The notes under the pieces are model-generated. The model was not told the DNA's origin, searched no databases, and saw only the letters and a program-made list of their open reading frames with translations. DNA of 64,000 nt from Catellatospora coxensis (GTDB lineage Bacteria > Actinomycetota > Actinomycetes > Mycobacteriales > Micromonosporaceae), in contig NZ_BONI01000028.1 in NCBI RefSeq assembly GCF_016862635.1, forward strand, positions 1 to 64,000, read 5' to 3'. Of the stretch, positions 58,228-64,000 are shown piece after piece. Position numbers and translations under genes: made by a program. The number at the start of each line of letters is the position of its first letter. Position 1 is the first letter of the stretch.

Positions 58228-58833
58228 ATCGGTTGCGGAGTGACCGAACCCGCGCTTCCAGCGCTCCTGCAACTCATCCGACAGGTACGGCTCCCCCGCC
58301 TCGATGCGCTCGGCCACCCGCTCGCACCAGGCGATCTCGCCCTCGTTGCGAGCCACACCCAGTTCGAGCATCCAGCGCACGTGGGTCGGCTTGTTCTCCG
58401 GCACCGCCCAGCCCGAGGCGATCGCCGCCGCGGCGCCCTCGTTGTCGGCCCGCAGCCGCGTGGCCCGGTGCCGCAGCGCGGCGGCCACCTCGTCCCGGGG
58501 CAGCTCCGTCATCAGCGAGAACCCCGCCAGGAACGGGTCCTCCACCTCCCGCTGCTCCCACAGCGCCGCCGACAGCAGGTCACGGAACTGCTCATCCCCC
58601 TTCGGGGTCATCTCGTATCGCGTCCGCGCGGGCCGCCCGCCCACCTGCTCGCTGCCGACCTCCCGCAGCGCGCCCTCCTCGGCGAGCTTCTTCAGCGCGT
58701 GGTACACCGAACCGGGCTGCACGTTGGCCCACTTGTCGGCGTGCCAGCTCAGCAGCTCCCGGCGTACGTCGTAGCCGTGCACCGGCTGCGCCATGCGCAC
58801 CACGCCGAGGATCATCATTCGGGTCGTCGACAC
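58225..58833 (-). CDS. PadR family transcriptional regulator
   Basis: 202 aa. Winged helix HGYDVRRELLSWHADKWANVQPGSVYHALKKLAEEGALREVGSE (about residues 19-62) with Y and P landmarks of PadR, then a Vir-type helical C-terminal dimerisation domain. It lies upstream of a DrrAB-like exporter with operator-like palindromes in its promoter, so it likely controls that pump in response to the exported compound. GTG start. Confidence 0.93.
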   Translation of the reverse strand: MSTTRMMILGVVRMAQPVHGYDVRRELLSWHADKWANVQPGSVYHALKKLAEEGALREVGSEQVGGRPARTRYEMTPKGDEQFRDLLSAALWEQREVEDPFLAGFSLMTELPRDEVAAALRHRATRLRADNEGAAAAIASGWAVPENKPTHVRWMLELGVARNEGEIAWCERVAERIEAGEPYLSDELQERWKRGFGHSATD

Positions 58834-58990
58834 GGTGAACAGTGTGCGGCCGGATCAGCGATCCGGGGTATGCCACCCCCACCAGCAGTGATCTGAACGA
58901 GCGTTCATGACACAGGTCACATGGCACCTGAGCGCTCGTTAATGATCAACTCCACCGATAGACTCCGCCCAGGCCCGTTCGGGGAGGACG

Positions 58991-60751
58991 ATGATGACGA
59001 TGCTGTCCAAAGTGTTGATCGCGAACCGTGGCGAGATCGCCGTACGCGTGGCACGCGCGTGCCGCGACGCGGGCCTGGCCAGCGTCGCCGTGTACGCCGA
59101 CGGCGACCGCGACGCCCTGCACGTGACCATCGCCGACGAGGCGTACGCGCTAGGCGGCGAGACCAGCGCCGACACCTACCTGCGCATCGACAAGCTGATC
59201 GAGGTCGCGCAGCGCTCCGGTGCGGACGCGGTGCACCCCGGCTACGGCTTCCTCTCCGAGAACGCCGCGTTCGCCGAAGCCGTCATCGAAGCGGGCCTGA
59301 CCTGGGTCGGCCCCACCCCGCAAGCCATCCGCGACCTCGGCGACAAGGTCACCGCCCGGCACATCGCCCAGCGTGCCGGCGCTCCCCTGGTCCCCGGCAC
59401 GCCCGACCCGGTGAAGCACGCCGACGAGATCGTCGCCTTCGCCCAGCAGCACGGGCTGCCCGTCGCCATCAAGGCGGCGTTCGGCGGCGGCGGCCGCGGC
59501 CTCAAGGTCGCCCGCACCATCGAGGAGATCCCCGAGCTGTTCGACTCGGCCACCCGCGAGGCGGTCGCCGCGTTCGGCCGGGGCGAGTGCTTCGTCGAGC
59601 GATACCTCGACCGGCCCCGCCACGTCGAGGCGCAGGTGCTGGCCGACCAGCACGGCAACGTCATCGTGGTGGGCACCCGCGACTGCTCGCTGCAGCGCCG
59701 CCACCAGAAGCTGGTCGAGGAGGCCCCCGCGCCGTTCCTGACCGACACCCAGCGCGCCGCCATTCACGACTCGGCAAAGGCGATCTGCCGCGAGGCCGGA
59801 TACCACGGCGCGGGCACCGTCGAATACCTCGTCGGCGTCGACGGCACCATCTCCTTCCTGGAGGTCAACACCCGGCTCCAGGTCGAGCACCCGGTCACCG
59901 AGGAGACCTCCGGCATCGACCTGGTCCGCGAGCAGTTCCGCATCGCCGCGGGCGAGAAGCTGCGCCTGCAGGCCGATCCGGCCCCGCGCGGCCACTCGAT
60001 CGAGTTCCGGATCAACGGCGAGGACCCGGGCCGCAACTTCCTGCCCGCCCCCGGCGCGATCACCCGGATGCACCTGCCCGGCGGTCCCGGCGTACGCGTC
60101 GACACGGGCTTCGAGACCGGCAACGTGATCAGCGGCAACTTCGACTCGCTGCTCGCCAAGGTGATCATCACCGGCGAGAACCGCACCGAGGCCCTGGAGC
60201 GGGCCCGCCGCGCCCTGGACGAGATGGTCGTCGAGGGCATGGCCACCGCTCTGCCGTTCCACCGCGCCATCGTCCGCGACCCCGCGTTCGTCGAGTTCAC
60301 CGTGCACACCCGGTGGATCGAGACGGAGTGGCACAACACCGTGCCGCCGTTCGCCGCCGCGGTCGCCACCGACGAGGAGGCCGGCGAGCGGCAGACCGTC
60401 GTGGTCGAGGTCGGCGGCAAGCGCCTGGAGGTCTCCCTTCCGGCCTCGTTCGGGGGTACGGCAGCAGCCGCGCCCGCCGCGGCCGGACGCCCCGCCAAGC
60501 GGGCCGGAGCCAGGCGCGGCGCGAAGGTCGCCGCGGGCGGCGACGCGCTGACCGCCCCCATGCAGGGCACCATCGTCAAGCTCGCGGTCGCCGACGGCGA
60601 CACCGTGGCCGAGGGCGACACCGTCGTGGTCCTGGAGGCCATGAAGATGGAACAGCCCCTCACCGCCCACAAGGCGGGCGTCATCACCGGCCTGAGCGCG
60701 GCGGTCGGCGAGGTCGTCCAGTCCGGCACCACCCTCTGCGAGATCAAGTAA
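58991..60751 (+). CDS. accA3: Acyl-CoA carboxylase alpha subunit (biotin carboxylase + BCCP)
   Basis: 586 aa. The biotin carboxylase domain has [17 protein letters not shown], the ATP-grasp [10 protein letters not shown] loop, [22 protein letters not shown] and the carboxylation residues. The BCCP domain at the C-terminus carries the biotinyl Lys in [11 protein letters not shown]. It supplies carboxybiotin to AccD-type partners (accD at 47.4 kb); BirA at 45.7 kb would biotinylate it. The SD GGGGAGG is 3 nt before ATG 58991 and 6 before ATG 58994; the latter start is equally good. Confidence 0.96.
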   Translation: MMTMLSKVLIANRGEIAVRVARACRDAGLASVAVYADGDRDALHVTIADEAYALGGETSADTYLRIDKLIEVAQRSGADAVHPGYGFLSENAAFAEAVIEAGLTWVGPTPQAIRDLGDKVTARHIAQRAGAPLVPGTPDPVKHADEIVAFAQQHGLPVAIKAAFGGGGRGLKVARTIEEIPELFDSATREAVAAFGRGECFVERYLDRPRHVEAQVLADQHGNVIVVGTRDCSLQRRHQKLVEEAPAPFLTDTQRAAIHDSAKAICREAGYHGAGTVEYLVGVDGTISFLEVNTRLQVEHPVTEETSGIDLVREQFRIAAGEKLRLQADPAPRGHSIEFRINGEDPGRNFLPAPGAITRMHLPGGPGVRVDTGFETGNVISGNFDSLLAKVIITGENRTEALERARRALDEMVVEGMATALPFHRAIVRDPAFVEFTVHTRWIETEWHNTVPPFAAAVATDEEAGERQTVVVEVGGKRLEVSLPASFGGTAAAAPAAAGRPAKRAGARRGAKVAAGGDALTAPMQGTIVKLAVADGDTVAEGDTVVVLEAMKMEQPLTAHKAGVITGLSAAVGEVVQSGTTLCEIK

Positions 60752-60765
60752 CCCTCCGCCTGCCG

Positions 60766-60824
60766 CAACTCTTAAAGACTTGCGGCCTCAGAGACGCTCT
60801 GAGGCCGCAAGTCTTTAAAAGTTG
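60766..60824. terminator. Inverted repeat, family C palindrome
   Basis: CAACTCTTAAAGACTTGCGG (then CCTCAGAG) and its complement, 28-bp arms with one mismatch and a 3-nt loop, between the convergent accA3 and guaB1 genes. The CGCAACTCTT core recurs at 22716. A likely two-way terminator and a repeat element. Confidence 0.75.
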
Positions 60825-60837
60825 AGGAGCTCTGCGG

Positions 60838-62334
<1,497 letters not shown>

Positions 62335-63381
62335 TCAGAGACGCCGCCAGGTCGCGGCACGGCCGACGCCGTCCACTGCCACGATGTCGTCTTTCCGGAG
62401 TTGGTCGAGGACGATGCGAATGGTCGGATCGCTGATCCCCGGAAGCGCCTGGCGGATATCGGCAAGCCGAAAGACACCGGGTGCCTGCCGCCGGACGTAG
62501 TCACGGACGCGGTCCTGTTTGTTCCCCGTGCTGCGGTCGGCGGCCGCGCGCCGGCCGAACAATCGGTAGGCCTCAGCCAGCGTCGCGACGAAGTAGCCGA
62601 GCCAGGGCCACGGATCGGCTCGGTGCTCATGCCAGCCGCGGGTGGAGTTCAGCAGTGCCTGGTAGTACTCGTCCGCCGAATCAGCGATCAGCTGTTCGAG
62701 GCTCACGTAGCGGACCACCTCGTATCCGGAGTCGGCCAGCAGGGCGTTGGTGATCACCCGGGCGACCCGTCCGTTGCCGTCCTCGAAGGGATGCACGATG
62801 GTCAGGTCCAGCACGAAAAGCCCGATGAGCAGCACCGGGTGGTGGGTACCGGCAGCCATCGCAGCCTGGAAGCGGTCGATCAGCTCCGCCATGTAGAACT
62901 CGGTCCGCGCGGCGGGCACGGGGCGGAACCTGACCGTGGTGCTGCCGTCGGCGGCACGATCGACCACCACGTTGTCGTGCGGCTTGAACTGCCCGCCGGG
63001 GCTGGCCGTCCGGCCGAAGAGCAACCGGTGGAGGTGCAGCACCAGACCAAGGTTCACGGGTTGCCACGACGACTGGAACAGATAGTCGAGCGCGTCCCGG
63101 TATCCGGCCAGTTCCTGCTCGCTGCGTGTACGCAGGACCATGGTCCGGCCCTCGATGATCTTCTCAGCCCGAAGCTGGTCCGGGACGACGATGCCTTCGA
63201 TCTCGGACGACGCGGTGACACTGGCGACCCGCGCTCGCCTGGCCAGCGATGCGAGCACTCCGGGCAGCTGGTTGCGATAGAGCCCCTCGGAACCCTGGCC
63301 GATGTCGACCGTCCTGAGCAACGTGACGACACGTGCCGGAACGCTACCCAGCAGCGTGTCGAGTTCCGTGAACCCGTGCAC
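62335..63381 (-). CDS. Fic family protein with winged-helix C-terminus
   Basis: 348 aa. The Fic core HPFEDGNGRVAR (about residues 195-206) matches HPFx(D/E)GNGRxxR, so AMP or similar transfer is possible. An N-terminal TASSEIEG fits the inhibitory (S/T)xxxE(G/N) motif, making this a class II, self-inhibited Fic protein. The C-terminal wHTH (ADIRQALPGISDPTIRIVLDQLRKDDIVAVDG) could bind DNA or RNA. GTG 63381 is chosen because GGTAGG lies 7 nt upstream. A long AT-rich palindrome lies just before it. Confidence 0.88.
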   Translation of the reverse strand: MHGFTELDTLLGSVPARVVTLLRTVDIGQGSEGLYRNQLPGVLASLARRARVASVTASSEIEGIVVPDQLRAEKIIEGRTMVLRTRSEQELAGYRDALDYLFQSSWQPVNLGLVLHLHRLLFGRTASPGGQFKPHDNVVVDRAADGSTTVRFRPVPAARTEFYMAELIDRFQAAMAAGTHHPVLLIGLFVLDLTIVHPFEDGNGRVARVITNALLADSGYEVVRYVSLEQLIADSADEYYQALLNSTRGWHEHRADPWPWLGYFVATLAEAYRLFGRRAAADRSTGNKQDRVRDYVRRQAPGVFRLADIRQALPGISDPTIRIVLDQLRKDDIVAVDGVGRAATWRRL

Positions 63382-63400
63382 GCGGAAACCTACCAATCAA

Positions 63401-63446
63401 TGAGCTAAACATACTAAGAACGAGTCGGATTAGTTAGTTTAGCTCA
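63401..63446. promoter_or_regulatory. AT-rich palindrome upstream of the Fic gene
   Basis: TGAGCTAAACATACTAA and TTAGTTAGTTTAGCTCA, 17-bp arms with two mismatches and a 12-bp loop, 20 bp before the Fic start in otherwise very GC-rich DNA. It could be the Fic protein's operator (its own wHTH is a candidate binder) or an end hairpin of the upstream transglutaminase mRNA. A smaller hairpin (CGCTAA-GCGT-TTAGCG) lies next to it at 63450. Confidence 0.6.
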
Positions 63447-63449
63447 TTG

Positions 63450-63465
63450 CGCTAAGCGTTTAGCG
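63450..63465 (-). terminator. Small hairpin overlapping the transglutaminase-like stop
   Basis: CGCTAA-GCGT-TTAGCG, a 6-bp perfect stem that includes the stop codon of the transglutaminase-like gene. It may be part of its termination signal. Confidence 0.4.
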
Positions 63466-64000
63466 GATCCGGGTCAGCGTGACCTCGACGGACTGGCCGG
63501 TGTTGGAGGGACCCGCGTAGACGCCCTTGAGTGGGGGTACGTCGCCGTAGTCGCGGCCGCGGCCGACGGTCACGTGGCGCTCGCCGACCGGGACACCGTT
63601 CGTCGGGTCGTACGCCTGCCACTGGCCCGACCACCACTCCACCCAGGCGTGGCTCTGCCCGGTGACGGGCTTGCCCAGCGGCGCGTCCGGGGTCGGGTGC
63701 AGGTAGCCGGAGACGTACCGGGCGGGCAGGCCCATGGCCCGCAGCAGCGCCACCGACAGGTGCGAGATGTCCTGGCAGACGCCCTGCTTCTGCCGCCACA
63801 CGTGCACCGCGTCGGTCATCACCCCGGTGGCCCCCGGCGTGTACTCGACCTCCCGCCGGACCAGGTCGAACACGGCCGGTGCCGCCTCGTCCGGCCCGTA
63901 CGCGGCACGCAGCTCGGCGGCGAGCGCGCCCAGTTCCTCGTCGAGCGCCGTGCGCGGCGTGGGCAGCAGCAGCTCCTGCCAGCGGTCGACCTCGTCCGGG
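63460..64000 (-). CDS. Transglutaminase-like domain protein (partial, runs off the window)
   Basis: 180 codons visible; the frame stays open to the right edge (position 64000), so the N-terminus is missing. The papain-like triad is complete: Cys in KQGVCQDISHLSVALLRAMGLPARYVSGYL, His in GQSHAWVEWW, Asp in AYDPTNG. This is the bacterial transglutaminase-like cysteine protease domain, whose role is unknown in most cases. Such genes usually sit with an alpha-E and a circularly permuted ATP-grasp protein, which may lie beyond the edge. Reads toward the Fic gene in the same direction. Confidence 0.88.
   Translation of the reverse strand, partial: PDEVDRWQELLLPTPRTALDEELGALAAELRAAYGPDEAAPAVFDLVRREVEYTPGATGVMTDAVHVWRQKQGVCQDISHLSVALLRAMGLPARYVSGYLHPTPDAPLGKPVTGQSHAWVEWWSGQWQAYDPTNGVPVGERHVTVGRGRDYGDVPPLKGVYAGPSNTGQSVEVTLTRIR

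Overview
The window is high-GC actinobacterial DNA with dense genes, GTG starts and many leaderless starts (a TANNNT box 6-7 nt before the start codon). The gene content includes Sdh1-type succinate dehydrogenase, GuaB1, AccA3/AccD5/AccE, DUF4245 beside glpX, a type VII secretion mycosin and IdeR-type iron control. This points to a Micromonosporaceae-like actinomycete (Catellatospora, Micromonospora or Actinoplanes relatives). The family call is inference from gene content and style; no rRNA or tRNA gene is present to test it.

Layout. 0.2-4.0 kb: sdhC-sdhA-sdhB operon. 4.0-5.15 kb: an AbiEi/DUF559 nuclease-fold gene between two inverted copies of a 91-bp palindromic repeat. 5.2-9.3 kb: an iron-siderophore ABC importer behind an iron box. 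9.3-13 kb: small genes (Nudix, pterin-dehydratase-like, GNAT, unknowns). 13-17.2 kb: ychF, Ada-AlkA and Ogt DNA repair, and a lone winged-helix regulator. 17.2-20.1 kb: S10 peptidase and a membrane-anchored sigma-like protein. 20.2-24.8 kb: ispH, xseAB, a YdcZ-type permease and glpX. 24.9-28.5 kb: membrane or secreted proteins of unknown role. 28.5-34 kb: epimerase/TetR pair, PfkB kinase, ferredoxin-NADP reductase, trypsin-like protease, MerR. 34-38.5 kb: two transglycosylase-like proteins around a PIN-PhoH protein, a cis-prenyltransferase, Rrf2. 38.7-45.5 kb: GTP-dependent PEPCK, a large ECF sigma/zinc-finger/transmembrane/ectodomain fusion, two GtrA proteins, a bPH2 protein. 45.7-60.8 kb: biotin and acyl-CoA carboxylase region (birA, accD, accE, maf, accA3), interrupted by a NYN-domain gene, an orphan type VII substrate-mycosin cassette, an O-methyltransferase, an MFS transporter and a PadR/DrrAB-like cassette. 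60.8-64 kb: GuaB1, Fic protein and a transglutaminase-like protein cut by the window edge.

How the genes work together. BirA can biotinylate the BCCP domain of AccA3, which with AccD and AccE makes acyl-CoA carboxylase (malonyl- and methylmalonyl-CoA). PEPCK and GlpX are gluconeogenic. Sdh1 and ferredoxin-NADP reductase belong to redox metabolism.

The most unusual content lies between genes. There are several families of long palindromic repeats; a short repeat that carries a Shine-Dalgarno and a start codon (GAGCGNAGCGAG type); mini-ORFs that bridge gene junctions by ATGA/GTGA overlaps; a divergent leaderless pair with overlapping -10 boxes; and a structured leader that buries a Shine-Dalgarno. 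No CRISPR array, integrase, transposase gene or prophage was seen.
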